Shown: one piece after another, positions 18,878 through 28,968 of the stretch | How positions within the stretch are numbered: the first letter of the stretch is position 1 | Layout: each line of letters opens with the position of its first letter | Origin: an uncultured Paracoccaceae bacterium | GTDB lineage: Bacteria > Pseudomonadota > Alphaproteobacteria > Rhodobacterales > Rhodobacteraceae | NCBI GenBank assembly: GCA_947496535.1 | Contig: CANMDE010000003.1 | Span: 434,001 to 498,000, forward strand | DNA length: 64,000 nt | Direction: 5' to 3' | The notes under the pieces: model-generated | Seen by the model: the letters and a program-made list of their open reading frames with translations, nothing else | What the model was told of the DNA's origin: nothing | Database searches by the model: none | Translations under genes and position numbers: made by a program

Positions 18878-21157
18878 CTAACCGTAATGCGCCACTGGTG
18901 TACCCGCTAACGCGGACATATTCAGCAGGCCGCGCGCGGTGATGGCCGGGGTGACGATATGGCATCGGTTGCCCATACCCATCAGAATTGGGCCAACTTC
19001 CAACCCGCCACCTTTCATTTTCAGGATGTTGCGCACGCCGGACGCCGCATCGGAATTGGCGAAGACGAGGCAATTGGCTGCGCCGGGCAAGTTTGCGTCC
19101 GGGAAAATTCGATTGCGGAGTTCGACATCCAGCGCGGTATCGATATGCATCTCGCCTTCGTAAGCGAAGTCATGGTTGCCGTCATCAAGTATGGCCATGG
19201 CCGCACGCATCCGCCGACCGGTATCGCAATCGAGGTTGCCGAACTGGCTGTGCGAACAAAGCGCGATTTTCGGCTCGACCCCGAACCGCCGGACGTGCCG
19301 GGCGCAGCCGATAACCGTTTCGGCGATTTGCTGGGGTGAGGGTTCGGGATGTACCTGTGTATCAGCGACAAAGAGCGGCCCATCTTCGAGGATCATGAGA
19401 GACAGCGCCCCAACCGGATGGAGCTCTTCATTTCCGAGGATTTGGGTGCAGTAGTTCAGGTGCCACAGATACTGACCAAAGGTGCCGCAGATTAGGCTAT
19501 CGGCTTCGCCCCGATGGACCATGACCGCGCCAATTGCTGTAGTATTCGTGCGCATCACCGCCTTGGCGAGATCGGGCGTGACGCCCTTGCGTGCCATCAG
19601 ACCATGATAGGTTTCCCAATAGGCGCGGTAGCGCGGGTCGTTTTCCGGGTTTACTACGCTGAAATCGACGCCGGGGCGGATTTTCAGGCCAGCCCTTTCA
19701 CAGCGCATTTCGATCACCTCTGGCCGCCCGATAAGGATCGGCGTGTCGGTTGTTTCTTCCATGATGGCTTGAGATGCACGCAGCACCCGTTCATCTTCGC
19801 CCTCGGCAAAGACGATGTTGCGCGCGGCTGTGCGGGCGATTTCGAAAACTGGCCGCATGATCATCGCGGATTTGAAAACGGACCCGTCGAGATGTTCCTT
19901 GTAGGCATCGATATCGGGCAATGGTCTGGTCGCTACGCCGGTTTCCATGGCTGCCTTTGCAACAGAACTTGCGACGACACCCATCAGCCGGGGATCGAAT
20001 GGTTTTGGGATCAGATAGTCGGCCCCGAACGTCAGTTTTTCACCGGAATAGGCCGCTGCCGCCTCTGCACTGGTTGTGGCGCGGGCGAGGGCTGCGATCC
20101 CTTCGATACAGGCGATCTGCATGTCGTCGTTGATCTCGGTAGCGCCCACATCCAACGCTCCGCGAAAGATGAACGGAAAGCAAAGGACGTTGTTGACCTG
20201 ATTGGGGAAATCGCTGCGCCCGGTTGCGATGATGGCGTCAGGGTTGACCGCACGCGCCTCTTCCGGCCCGATTTCAGGTGTTGGATTGGCGAGCGCAAAG
20301 ATGATTGGTCTGTCGGCCATCTTTGCGACCATCTCGGGCTTGAGAACGCCGGGGCCGGAGAGGCCAAGAAACATGTCCGCATCATCAATCACATCATCCA
20401 GTGTGGCGGGCGCCTTGCCTTGGGCATATTCGGCTTTTTGCGGGGTCATGTCGGTCTCGCGGCCTTCATACACAAGGCCTTCGATATCACATAGCCACAC
20501 ATTTTCGCGCTTTACGCCCAGCTTCAGAAGCATGTTCAGACAAGCGATACCTGCCGCGCCACCACCGGTGCTGACGATCTTGATATCCTCGAATTTCTTG
20601 TTTGCGACGCGCAACGCGTTGGTCGCTGCAGCACCAACGACAATGGCCGTTCCATGCTGATCATCATGGAAAACGGGGATGTTCATCCGTTCGCGGCACA
20701 GTTTTTCAACAATAAAGCAGTCGGGTGCCTTGATGTCTTCGAGATTGATCGCACCGAATGTTGGCTCCATCGCACAAACGATATCAGCCAGTTTTTCCGG
20801 GTCCGGTTCGTTCAGCTCAATGTCAAAACAGTCGATATTCGCGAATTTCTTGAAAAGGACTGCCTTGCCCTCCATCACCGGTTTGGATGCCAGCCCGCCA
20901 ATGTTGCCCAGGCCCAGAACGGCCGTGCCATTTGTCACGACGGCCACCAGATTGCCGCGCGCCGTGTAATCGAGAGCAGTGGATGGATCTTTTTTGATTT
21001 CAACACAGGCGTCTGCCACACCTGGGGAGTAAGCGCGCGCCAAGTCGCGGCCATTCGCGAGCGGTTTGGTCGCACGGACCTCCAGTTTTCCCGGTTTCGG
21101 GTATTGATGATAGTCGAGCGCCGCTTGCCGCAGACTGTCCTTTGCCTCATCACTCAT
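18878..21157 (-). CDS. maeB: NADP-dependent malic enzyme with phosphotransacetylase-like domain
   Basis: A 759-residue hybrid enzyme that oxidatively decarboxylates malate to pyruvate. Residues about 1-425 form the malic enzyme: the catalytic region is [13 protein letters not shown], the metal site is [12 protein letters not shown], and the cofactor loop is [16 protein letters not shown]. Residues about 430-759 are a phosphotransacetylase-like domain ([14 protein letters not shown] near its start) that in MaeB proteins is regulatory, sensing acetyl-CoA. ATG 21157 is preceded by gggaggg. The length is normal for MaeB. Confidence 0.95.
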   Translation of the reverse strand: MSDEAKDSLRQAALDYHQYPKPGKLEVRATKPLANGRDLARAYSPGVADACVEIKKDPSTALDYTARGNLVAVVTNGTAVLGLGNIGGLASKPVMEGKAVLFKKFANIDCFDIELNEPDPEKLADIVCAMEPTFGAINLEDIKAPDCFIVEKLCRERMNIPVFHDDQHGTAIVVGAAATNALRVANKKFEDIKIVSTGGGAAGIACLNMLLKLGVKRENVWLCDIEGLVYEGRETDMTPQKAEYAQGKAPATLDDVIDDADMFLGLSGPGVLKPEMVAKMADRPIIFALANPTPEIGPEEARAVNPDAIIATGRSDFPNQVNNVLCFPFIFRGALDVGATEINDDMQIACIEGIAALARATTSAEAAAAYSGEKLTFGADYLIPKPFDPRLMGVVASSVAKAAMETGVATRPLPDIDAYKEHLDGSVFKSAMIMRPVFEIARTAARNIVFAEGEDERVLRASQAIMEETTDTPILIGRPEVIEMRCERAGLKIRPGVDFSVVNPENDPRYRAYWETYHGLMARKGVTPDLAKAVMRTNTTAIGAVMVHRGEADSLICGTFGQYLWHLNYCTQILGNEELHPVGALSLMILEDGPLFVADTQVHPEPSPQQIAETVIGCARHVRRFGVEPKIALCSHSQFGNLDCDTGRRMRAAMAILDDGNHDFAYEGEMHIDTALDVELRNRIFPDANLPGAANCLVFANSDAASGVRNILKMKGGGLEVGPILMGMGNRCHIVTPAITARGLLNMSALAGTPVAHYG

Positions 21158-21222
21158 GAGCGCCCTCCCTTAGTTTTGTTTAACATTAAACTATTTTGAA
21201 GTTCAATGCATTCCGGGTCAGC

Positions 21223-22008
21223 TCATTCATCCAGCAGTCCTTCGAATTCAGTGCCCAAGAGCGTGGCACGGCACGCCTCGATGTTTGATATCATCTCAGA
21301 CTTTGGGCGCTGCAAGATTTTTTTCATCCGCACGACCGGTTGATGTTGCTGAACGCCAAGAAAATCGAACAGACGTCGCATGGTGGCGATCCTACTTTCC
21401 TCATCCGAGAAGAATTCGGCATATTGCACGATTTCCACCCGTTCAGAGGGCAGTTCGTCAAGCATTGCCTGCAACCCCTGGTTCTCGGATTTGACGTCTT
21501 CGAGGATTGATATCAGCTCTTCTGGGTCGATCTCCACCTGTTGTTTACCAGTGGTATTGTCGCGAACGGCCACCACGCCGGTTTCGCGCAGCATGATGTA
21601 GGACATGGCGCGGTCCAACACGTTATCGCGTAAGAGGCCGATTACTTTGATATCTGGGCGGGCATGCAAATAGTCGGCGACACCAAATTCATGCATGTTG
21701 AGAGAGAATTCTTTGATCCCAAGTGTCTTGATGTCGGACAGGCGTTTTATCTCATGCTTGGCACCTGATTTGCGTCGTTGATGGTTCCGGTAGGTGTTTG
21801 CCACACGAATCAGAACACTTTTCCGTAGCATCGCATCAAGATAGTCGGCGTTTTGAGGGTAAAGACGAAGTCGGCGCTGGACTTTTCGCAGGACGTTCCA
21901 GTCGCCCAAAACCTCGCCGACATTCAGGATGTCGGGATTCTGGTTCAGCATATCGGTCAGCGTGTTGCTGCCGCTGCGCCCCAGGGTAAGCACAACATGT
22001 CTGTCCAT
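21223..22008 (-). CDS. sulfotransferase-family protein
   Basis: A 261-residue protein with the 5'-phosphosulfate-binding loop near its N-terminus (VLTLGRSGSNTL, resembling RSGST). This indicates PAPS-dependent transfer of sulfate to an unknown acceptor. The 3'-phosphate-binding part is probably GLLRDNVLDRAMSYIML, which has the R-D-N-x(2)-D/S-x(2)-S arrangement of sulfotransferases. ATG 22008 places the loop close to the N-terminus as usual; GTG 22074 would add 22 residues. It stands alone on the minus strand, divergent from the salvage operon. The Stf0-like subgroup is possible. Confidence 0.72.
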   Translation of the reverse strand: MDRHVVLTLGRSGSNTLTDMLNQNPDILNVGEVLGDWNVLRKVQRRLRLYPQNADYLDAMLRKSVLIRVANTYRNHQRRKSGAKHEIKRLSDIKTLGIKEFSLNMHEFGVADYLHARPDIKVIGLLRDNVLDRAMSYIMLRETGVVAVRDNTTGKQQVEIDPEELISILEDVKSENQGLQAMLDELPSERVEIVQYAEFFSDEESRIATMRRLFDFLGVQQHQPVVRMKKILQRPKSEMISNIEACRATLLGTEFEGLLDE

Positions 22009-22204
22009 TGGTGTTTCAAATTCCAATTTTTGCCGCACTGGGCGTTTCGTGCGGAAACTGGCATGGATTTGCACGAAGTTCCAATAGTTTGCGATCCATG
22101 ATGGTTGGCATATGATTGTCTGCCCAAATCATGTGCTTGGCTCTTGCATTAGGCCCGATCCCAGATCAGTCTTGGTGGACCCACAACATAAGAGGAGGGT
22201 TGGG

Positions 22205-22597
22205 ATGTCACTTATGGATGCTGCGCGAGCAGTGCGTGAACATGCCTATGCCCCATATTCCAAGTTCAAGGTTGGCGCTGCATTGCGTGCTGGTTCGGGC
22301 GCTGTCTATGCGGGCTGCAATGTCGAAAACGTGGCCTATCCCGAGGGCACCTGCGCAGAGGCAGGCGCGATTGCAGCCATGATCGCAGGTGGGGACACTG
22401 CGATTGCTGAAATAGCTGTTATCGCCGACAGTCCCAAGCCGATCAGCCCATGCGGCGGATGCCGGCAAAAGATTGCGGAGTTTGCGGAAGGTGATGTGAC
22501 AGTGACGCTTGCCACGACTGACGGCAATCAGACTGAGACAACAGTTGCCGCCTTGCTGCCCGGCAGCTTCGATTCCGATTATTTGAGCCGCGTTTAA
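22205..22597 (+). CDS. cdd: cytidine deaminase
   Basis: A 130-residue zinc enzyme converting cytidine and deoxycytidine to uridine forms. Substrate and zinc motifs are all present: YSKFKVGAAL, GCNVENVAYPEGTCAEAGAI (Cys-Ala-Glu with catalytic Glu) and PCGGCRQ supplying the other two zinc cysteines. ATG 22205 follows a very strong site, agaggaggg. It is the first gene of a tight operon and deoA follows 2 bp after its stop. Confidence 0.95.
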   Translation: MSLMDAARAVREHAYAPYSKFKVGAALRAGSGAVYAGCNVENVAYPEGTCAEAGAIAAMIAGGDTAIAEIAVIADSPKPISPCGGCRQKIAEFAEGDVTVTLATTDGNQTETTVAALLPGSFDSDYLSRV

Positions 22598-22599
22598 CC

Positions 22600-23883
22600 G
22601 TGGACGCGCGTGCTATCATAGCGAAGGTGCGCCGAGCGTTACCGCCAAGTGCTGAGGAACTTGCCTGGTTCGCTAACGGTTTGGCGAACGGTGCAGTAAG
22701 CGACGCGCAGGCTGGGGCCTTCGCCATGGCGGTTTGTCTCAATGGGCTATCAGATGAAGGGCGCGTCGCTTTGACCTTGGGCATGCGAGACAGCGGCGAT
22801 GTACTCGACTGGGATTTGCCTGGCCCGGTTCTGGACAAACATTCAACCGGTGGTGTCGGAGATTGCGTGTCTCTGATGCTTGCCCCCGCGCTGGCAGCAT
22901 GTGACGTCTACGTTCCGATGGTGTCGGGGCGCGGTCTTGGCCATACTGGCGGGACATTGGACAAGTTGGAGGCGATACCGGGTGTCTCGACCGCCGTTTC
23001 GGAATCCGCTTTGCGCCGGATGGTTGGCGATTTTGGTTGCGCCATTGTTAGTGCCACGGGCCGTATCGCGCCCGCCGACAAGCACCTTTATGCGGTGCGC
23101 GACGTCACCGCGACGGTGGAGAGCGTGGATCTGATCACCGCATCGATCCTATCCAAGAAGCTTGCAGTCGGGCTGGATGGCTTGGTTTTAGATGTGAAGA
23201 CCGGCAGCGGGGCCTTCATGAAAACGCCGGATGAAGCCCGCGAGTTGGCGCGTGCCTTGGTGGAAACTGCTAAGGGGGCCGGCTGTGCGACGACCGCGTT
23301 GATTACCGACATGAACCAACCACTTGCGCCGGCTTTGGGCAACGCAGTTGAGGTGGGGATTTGCATGGAGGTTCTGTCGGGGCGGATTCATGCTGCCCCG
23401 CGCCTTTTCGATCTGACAATTGCGCTTGGTGCGCAGTTGCTTGGTGACGGCAGCGAGACCCGATTGACTGAAGCCATCACATCGGGCCAAGCCATGGAAC
23501 GGTTTGCGCGCATGATCCGCGCCTTGGGTGGTCCGCCTGATATGGCCGAAGACTGGCGAACGCATTTGCCGCACGCCCCCGTTGTTGGCGCTGTCACTGC
23601 CCCGGCATCCGGCCATATCACGAAGATTGATGGAGAAGCGCTTGGTTTCGCCATTGTCGCGCTGGGTGGCGGACGGCAGGTGGAGACGGATAAAATTGAT
23701 CCAGCGGTCGGGCTGACGGAAGTCGTCAGTTTGGGAGAAAAAGTAAATGTTGGCGATCCATTGTGCATCGTTCATGCAGCGACTGAGGAGGATGCGGAGG
23801 CTGCCGCGCAAGCCGTCAGGGCGGCGGTTTCGATTGGAAACACGCCGTCGGAGCAACCGCTTATACTTGAGAGGATCACGTAA
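22600..23883 (+). CDS. deoA: thymidine phosphorylase
   Basis: A 427-residue enzyme splitting thymidine and deoxyuridine into base and deoxyribose 1-phosphate. The phosphate-binding motif KHSTGGVGD is at about residues 82-90, followed by MVSGRGLGHTGGTLDKLE. Lys and Ser binding residues occur in ILSKKLAVGLDGLVLDVK. The start is GTG 22600, placed 2 bp after cdd. Its stop overlaps the ATG of deoB by 1 bp. Products feed directly to DeoB. Confidence 0.95.
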   Translation: MDARAIIAKVRRALPPSAEELAWFANGLANGAVSDAQAGAFAMAVCLNGLSDEGRVALTLGMRDSGDVLDWDLPGPVLDKHSTGGVGDCVSLMLAPALAACDVYVPMVSGRGLGHTGGTLDKLEAIPGVSTAVSESALRRMVGDFGCAIVSATGRIAPADKHLYAVRDVTATVESVDLITASILSKKLAVGLDGLVLDVKTGSGAFMKTPDEARELARALVETAKGAGCATTALITDMNQPLAPALGNAVEVGICMEVLSGRIHAAPRLFDLTIALGAQLLGDGSETRLTEAITSGQAMERFARMIRALGGPPDMAEDWRTHLPHAPVVGAVTAPASGHITKIDGEALGFAIVALGGGRQVETDKIDPAVGLTEVVSLGEKVNVGDPLCIVHAATEEDAEAAAQAVRAAVSIGNTPSEQPLILERIT

Positions 23884-25061
23884 TGCCCCGCGCTTTTCTG
23901 GTGGTGATTGACAGCGTAGGCATCGGCGGCGCACCCGACGCGGACCAATATTTCAATGGTGATCTGCCGGATATCGGCGCCAATACGGTGGGCCATATCG
24001 CGCAAGCCGTGCCATTGGAGATTCCCGTGCTGGACGCATTGGGTCTGGGCGCTGCACTTGAACTGGCGTCGGGGCTTGTCGTGCCGGGGCTAGATGCTCA
24101 GCCCTCCGGCGCTTGGGGCGTTGCGACAGAAGTTTCACGCGGCAAAGATACGCCTTCGGGGCATTGGGAGTTGGCGGGGGTACCAGTGCCGTGGGAGTGG
24201 CATGTGTTTCCCGAAGTGGCTCCGGCCTTTCCCGATGATCTGACCGCATTGATCTGCGAGCTTGCAGGCACCAAAGATATTCTGGGCAATTGCCATGCCT
24301 CTGGCACCGAGATCATCAAGGAACAAGGCGCCGCGCATATCCAGAGCGGCTGGCCGATTTGTTATACCTCTGCAGACTCGGTGCTACAGATTGCGGCGCA
24401 TGAAGAGCGGTTTGGTTTGCAGGCGCTATATGACCTCTGCGCTGCTTTGGCCCCCACGCTGCACGAGATGAAGGTGGGTCGTGTGATTGCGCGACCCTTT
24501 GTGGGCGATGCGGAGACCAGTTTTACCCGGACAGCCAACCGCAAAGATTTCGCGATTGAGCCTCCGTCGCCCACGATTTGCGATTATGTCCAAGGGGCAG
24601 GGTGGACGGTGCATGCGGTTGGTAAGATTGGCGATATCTTTTCGATGCGCGGGATTGATGAAGTGCGCAAGGGTCGAGACGACGTTCTGATGGGTCATCT
24701 GAATGATTTGGTGGATGAGGCCGCAGATGGGGCTTTGGTCTTTGCCAATTTCGTGGAATTCGACAGTGAATATGGTCACCGGCGGAATCCGGTCGGCTAT
24801 GCCAAACATCTGGAATGGTTCAGCGAGGCGCTTGGAGGATTGCTGCCGCGCCTTCGGCCAGATGATTTGTTGATTGTCAGCGCCGATCATGGCAACGACC
24901 CCACATGGCCAGGAACTGATCATACGCGCGAGCGGGTGCCGGTGCTCGTTCACGGGGTCGGTGCGCGGGAGTTAGGACATCTGGCATTTACGGATGTTGC
25001 GGCCTCTGTCGCGGCGCATCTGGCGGTGCCGTATCAGGGTGAGGGAAAGAGCTTTCTATGA
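23883..25061 (+). CDS. deoB: phosphopentomutase
   Basis: A 392-residue alkaline-phosphatase-superfamily mutase that turns (deoxy)ribose 1-phosphate into the 5-phosphate. Metal ligands are in VIDSVGIGGAPDA at the N-terminus and VSADHGNDPTWPGTDHTRE near the C-terminus. The phospho-acceptor Thr is in GKDTPSGHWE. The ATG shares its A with the deoA stop (taatg) and the gene overlaps add by 4 bp. Confidence 0.95.
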   Translation: MPRAFLVVIDSVGIGGAPDADQYFNGDLPDIGANTVGHIAQAVPLEIPVLDALGLGAALELASGLVVPGLDAQPSGAWGVATEVSRGKDTPSGHWELAGVPVPWEWHVFPEVAPAFPDDLTALICELAGTKDILGNCHASGTEIIKEQGAAHIQSGWPICYTSADSVLQIAAHEERFGLQALYDLCAALAPTLHEMKVGRVIARPFVGDAETSFTRTANRKDFAIEPPSPTICDYVQGAGWTVHAVGKIGDIFSMRGIDEVRKGRDDVLMGHLNDLVDEAADGALVFANFVEFDSEYGHRRNPVGYAKHLEWFSEALGGLLPRLRPDDLLIVSADHGNDPTWPGTDHTRERVPVLVHGVGARELGHLAFTDVAASVAAHLAVPYQGEGKSFL

Positions 25062-26050
25062 GTTATCAGACGCTACCAAAGGTGGAGCTTCATTTGCATT
25101 TGGAGGGTGCGGCGCCGCCCACTTTTATTGCGGGTCTTGCACAAGAAAAGAACATAGATATCAGCGGGATATTTGATGAGAAAGGTGGCTACGCCTACCT
25201 TGATTTCGATCATTTCTTGAAGGTCTATGAGGCAGCATGCACCACCCTGCAGACCCCCGACGATTTTCGTCGGTTGACGCTGGCTGTGCTGGAAGAAAGT
25301 GCTTCTAACGGGGTGGTTTATTCGGAGGCGTTTTTGTCACCGGATTTTTGTGGCGGTGGTGATTTGGACGCCTGGCGCGACTATCTTGCAGCTATTGCTG
25401 ATGCAGCCGTCGAAGCGGAACGCACGATGGGGATCACCTTACGAGGTATCGTTACTGGCATACGTCATTTTGGCCCTGAGAAATGCAACGTTGCTGCCCG
25501 GTGCGCCGCAGAGACGATGGGCGATTTCATTACAGGTTATGGTATGGCCGGGAATGAGATGGTGGGGCGACCCGGCGACTATGCCTATAGCTTTGACATG
25601 GCTCGTGAGGCTGGGTTGCGTCTTACCTGCCATGCAGGTGAATGGGGTGGTGCCGCGATGGTCTCTGAAACGATCCGTGATTTGCGCGTGGAGCGGATCG
25701 GGCATGGGATTGGTGGCGTGAGCGACCCGGCTTTGGTTGAAGAGATTGCGGAGAAGGGCATCGTTTTGGAAGTTTGCCCGGGTTCCAACGTTGTACTGAA
25801 TGCGGTTGAAGGTTGGGGCAGTCACCCGATTGCCCGGCTCCGGGATGCTGGCGTGCCTGTCACCGTCTCGACCGATGATCCGCCGTTTTTCCACACGACC
25901 ATGACACAAGAGTATGAGATGCTGGATCAGACCTTCGGGTGGGGGGAGAATGATTTCGCTGCGCTCAATGCTGCAGCGCTAAAGGCAGCCTTTTGTGATG
26001 AGGACACCCGCGCAAATGTTGCGAAAAGACTGGAACTGACCAATGACTGA
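25058..26050 (+). CDS. add: adenosine deaminase
   Basis: A 330-residue zinc TIM-barrel enzyme deaminating adenosine and deoxyadenosine. Zinc histidines lie in [10 protein letters not shown] (residues about 9-18), catalytic residues in CHAGEWGG and RIGHG, and the metal aspartate in STDDPPFF. The ATG lies inside the deoB stop (ATGA) and upp starts 8 bp before the end. Adenine deaminase is a possible alternative within this superfamily, but the context favours nucleoside salvage. Confidence 0.9.
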   Translation: MSYQTLPKVELHLHLEGAAPPTFIAGLAQEKNIDISGIFDEKGGYAYLDFDHFLKVYEAACTTLQTPDDFRRLTLAVLEESASNGVVYSEAFLSPDFCGGGDLDAWRDYLAAIADAAVEAERTMGITLRGIVTGIRHFGPEKCNVAARCAAETMGDFITGYGMAGNEMVGRPGDYAYSFDMAREAGLRLTCHAGEWGGAAMVSETIRDLRVERIGHGIGGVSDPALVEEIAEKGIVLEVCPGSNVVLNAVEGWGSHPIARLRDAGVPVTVSTDDPPFFHTTMTQEYEMLDQTFGWGENDFAALNAAALKAAFCDEDTRANVAKRLELTND

Positions 26051-26675
26051 TCATGTAACTCACGTCACCCACCCGTTGGTGCAGCATAAGTTGACACTGA
26101 TGCGGCAGAAAGATACCTCAACTGCCGTTTTTCGCCAGCTGTTGCGGGAGATCAGTCAATTGCTAGCCTACGAGGTAACACGTGGTCTGCCGATGACGAC
26201 CAAACGGATTGATACGCCTCTGGAACCTATGGATGCGCCCGTGATCGACGGCAAGAAGCTCGCCTTGGTATCGATACTGCGCGCTGGGAATGGGTTGTTG
26301 GACGGCGTGCTGGAATTGATACCGTCGGCCCGTGTTGGCTTTGTTGGGCTATATCGCGACGAAGAAACGCTCAAGCCCGTGCAGTATTACTTCAAAGTGC
26401 CAACTGAATTGGAAGACCGTTTGGTTATCGCCGTTGATCCGATGTTGGCGACGGGAAATTCATCCGTTGCGGCGATTGATCTGCTTAAGGGGGCGGGGGC
26501 GACGAATATCCGGTTCCTTTGTCTGCTTGCGGCACCGGAGGGGATTAAACGGATGAGAGAGGCGCACCCGGACGTCCCGATTGTCACTGCCGCAATTGAC
26601 AGCCATCTGAATGAGCATGGCTATATCGTGCCGGGCCTTGGTGATGCAGGGGATCGGATGTTCGGGACGAAATAG
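26043..26675 (+). CDS. upp: uracil phosphoribosyltransferase
   Basis: A 210-residue enzyme making UMP from uracil and PRPP. The PRPP-binding loop is [14 protein letters not shown], and [16 protein letters not shown] at the C-terminus is the uracil-binding end typical of Upp. [20 protein letters not shown] is the N-terminal conserved block. It is the last gene of the cdd-deoA-deoB-add-upp operon and uses the uracil released by that pathway. The following gene is convergent with only 3 bp between stops. Confidence 0.96.
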   Translation: MTDHVTHVTHPLVQHKLTLMRQKDTSTAVFRQLLREISQLLAYEVTRGLPMTTKRIDTPLEPMDAPVIDGKKLALVSILRAGNGLLDGVLELIPSARVGFVGLYRDEETLKPVQYYFKVPTELEDRLVIAVDPMLATGNSSVAAIDLLKGAGATNIRFLCLLAAPEGIKRMREAHPDVPIVTAAIDSHLNEHGYIVPGLGDAGDRMFGTK

Positions 26676-26678
26676 TCG

Positions 26679-27326
26679 TCAATTGGAAGCAATAGAAATC
26701 AGCAATTCGTTCAGCGGCCAAAGCGTGGCATAGGCTGTCATCAACTGATCGGGCAGGGCCTCCATTTCATTGAGTTCTTTGCTTGCGACCATACCTTTCA
26801 TCCGCAGCAGCCTTTGGGCAACATGGTCTTTGTCGTAGGGTGGCGGCACCCGCTTGAGGTCCGGCTCGCGCAGGCGAAAGCCTTGCTCTTCGACGCTAGC
26901 GATGATGCCCATGATCCGATCGGTATCCAGATCAACCATCTTGCGCCAATCTAGCAGGACGGTTTTGTCGAAACTCATCATTCCCGCGCCAGCGCTGACG
27001 TAATTCAATCCGATACCAAAGAAGAAGACCGGGCTTTGTTGCGCACCGCTTTCGATCTGCCACATCATATGCAAGTGGGTGTTGTAAGGCGTCTTGTCCT
27101 TGGAAAAGCGCACGTCGCGATGTGGGCGAAAAAGCTTGGTCTTAATCGGTGCTTCAGCCAGATTGGCCAGCGGACCGCTGAGTTCATCCAGCAATGCCAT
27201 GGCCGGTATCTTTAACGATGTATCGTAAGTGGTCTTGTTCTCCTGCCACCAATCGCGGGTGTTGTTGGCATCTAATGCGGAGTAGAAGGCTTTGGCGTCG
27301 AAAATGAGTGTGTTGTAGGTCGTCAT
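26679..27326 (-). CDS. DUF2461 / TIGR02453-family protein
   Basis: A 215-residue conserved protein of unknown function (DUF2461). ATG 27326 is chosen because gggggac precedes it by 8 bases. Family hallmarks are a Trp-rich start (NTRDWWQENKTTYD), RPHRDVRFSKDKTPYNTHLH and FFFGIGLNYVSAGAGMM. It is cytoplasmic with no membrane segment. It is convergent with upp and divergent from the DUF1007 gene. Confidence 0.88.
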   Translation of the reverse strand: MTTYNTLIFDAKAFYSALDANNTRDWWQENKTTYDTSLKIPAMALLDELSGPLANLAEAPIKTKLFRPHRDVRFSKDKTPYNTHLHMMWQIESGAQQSPVFFFGIGLNYVSAGAGMMSFDKTVLLDWRKMVDLDTDRIMGIIASVEEQGFRLREPDLKRVPPPYDKDHVAQRLLRMKGMVASKELNEMEALPDQLMTAYATLWPLNELLISIASN

Positions 27327-27418
27327 CAATACGTCCCCCGGCAATTATACGCCAAAATTGCCCGAAGAGCAGCACGCTGTCCATTGCGGCCTTTGGTGAA
27401 TGAATTTACGAAGGTACA

Positions 27419-28069
27419 ATGATGCGAGCCTTTTGCCTTATCACCGCTCTGGCCTTGCCTATGCCTGTCATGGCGCATCCGCATGTATTTGTCCGCACCG
27501 AGATAACTGTCGTCTTTGAAGAGGACGGCGAGGTAGGGGTCCGACTGGATTGGTATTATGACGAGTTCTTTTCGCTTCTCGTGACGACCGATCTAGGTAT
27601 CGATTTGGATGGCGATATGGTTTTGACAAAAGACGAACAGGTCTTGCTCGACGAGCAAATCACAACATGGCCGGACGATTACAATGGCGATCTGGAGGTC
27701 ATGCAGGGCGATCAGATTTTGCCGCTGGCTGAAAAACGCGACCATCGCATGACTTACAACGAAGGTTTGTTTCACGAAGTGCATTTGCGGCCCATCGCCG
27801 AAATTGCCGATCGTGATGCTGAACTGAAAATACGAGCGTATGACCCCACTTACTACGTGGCCTATGACGTTGTTGAACCCATCAAAATTGAAGGCCGGGA
27901 CGATTGCGAGGCGAAACTTGTCCGTGCCGATATGGAAACGGCAAATGCTCTGGTGGCCGATCTTTTGGACGGTCAATCGGCTTCTGACGTTGGCCCGGAT
28001 GAATATTTTCCAGAAGTTGGCGAAGCCTTTGCCGATACCGTGACCGTAACATGCGCCCAGCCGCTTTAA
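27419..28069 (+). CDS. periplasmic DUF1007-family protein
   Basis: A 216-residue exported protein. A signal peptide ([19 protein letters not shown]) is followed directly by HPHVFV, where the two histidines at the mature N-terminus probably bind metal. Family members regularly sit beside NicO/RcnA-type transporters and are thought to be metal-binding partners. Here the transporter gene overlaps it by 19 bp, supporting a joint function. A 50-residue acidic region ([20 protein letters not shown]) resembles an EF-hand-type loop. Confidence 0.85.
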   Translation: MMRAFCLITALALPMPVMAHPHVFVRTEITVVFEEDGEVGVRLDWYYDEFFSLLVTTDLGIDLDGDMVLTKDEQVLLDEQITTWPDDYNGDLEVMQGDQILPLAEKRDHRMTYNEGLFHEVHLRPIAEIADRDAELKIRAYDPTYYVAYDVVEPIKIEGRDDCEAKLVRADMETANALVADLLDGQSASDVGPDEYFPEVGEAFADTVTVTCAQPL

Positions 28070-28932
28070 TTATCCTGATAGGTCTGGCCGCAACCGCGAT
28101 CTGGCTTTGGGGGTTTGGTGGTGCCGATTTGGTCATGCGGATGGCGGTGGGTGCGCAGCGTGATGTTCAAAACGCCATGGCAGGCGCGTTGCGTAGTCTT
28201 CGGGCGGGCGAACCGGGCGCACTTTTGACGCTGTGGGCGTTGTGTTTTGCCTATGGTTTTGCTCATGCCGCCGGGCCCGGTCATGGTAAACTGATCATTG
28301 GAGGCTACGGTGTCGGAGCTCGTGTGCCAGCGGGGCGCCTGGCTGGTCTTGCGCTGGCATCTTCCCTGTCTCAAGCGTTGACAGCCGTTTTGCTGGTCTA
28401 TGCCGGTGTTTTCATTTTGGGTTGGGGCCGCCAGCAGATGACTGGCTTGGCTGATGATATCATGGCACCGCTTAGCTACGCGCTGATTGGTGGCGTAGGC
28501 CTGTGGTTGATGCTACGCGGTTTGCGGCATCTCCGACCGGCGATCGGACATGCGGGTCAGGACGAAATCTGCTCGAGTTGCGGTCATGCGCACGGCCCAA
28601 GCATTGATCAGGTGGAGCAAGTCAGATCATGGCGCGATGCGATCGTGGTCATAGGTTCGGTGGCGGTTCGGCCCTGCACAGGGGCGCTGTTTCTTCTCAT
28701 CCTAACTTGGCGTTTTGGTATGGATTGGGCCGGGATCGTTGGCGCATTTGTCATGGGATTGGGTACGGCAACTATTACCGTGATTGTGGCCTTTGCTGCA
28801 GTAGGCCTTCGCGAAAGTACGCTTTCGGTGATCGGTAATAGCAGGGTGGCGCGCGTCGCGGCTTTCGCTGAAATCGCTGCTGGCGGTGTTGTTTTGATCC
28901 TTGCAACGCAGTTGGTTTTGCGAAGCATCTGA
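28051..28932 (+). CDS. NicO-family nickel/cobalt (metal) exporter
   Basis: A 293-residue inner-membrane protein of the NicO/RcnA group. After a first helix (5-22) come helices around 58-78, 95-115 and 135-158, then a soluble His/Cys loop (CSSCGHAHG), then further helices. Signature motifs are HAAGPGHGK (residues about 70-78) and RPCTGALF, both metal-transport signatures. The metal cannot be deduced; Ni and Co are usual, and Zn is proposed for DUF1007-linked members. It is translationally coupled to the DUF1007 gene. Confidence 0.88.
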   Translation: MRPAALIILIGLAATAIWLWGFGGADLVMRMAVGAQRDVQNAMAGALRSLRAGEPGALLTLWALCFAYGFAHAAGPGHGKLIIGGYGVGARVPAGRLAGLALASSLSQALTAVLLVYAGVFILGWGRQQMTGLADDIMAPLSYALIGGVGLWLMLRGLRHLRPAIGHAGQDEICSSCGHAHGPSIDQVEQVRSWRDAIVVIGSVAVRPCTGALFLLILTWRFGMDWAGIVGAFVMGLGTATITVIVAFAAVGLRESTLSVIGNSRVARVAAFAEIAAGGVVLILATQLVLRSI

Positions 28933-28968
28933 TTGCTTTGCCCAGGCCAAGGTCCTAAGCCTTTGGTT

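Noticed and set aside
19514..20494. 326-codon open frame opposite maeB
   Set aside because: A Cys/His-rich shadow of a confidently identified enzyme; no ribosome-binding site.
26834..26856. cgtagggtgg-like sequence inside the DUF2461 gene resembling the REP core
   Set aside because: Only about 10 bases match, the palindrome is not completed, and the region is coding.
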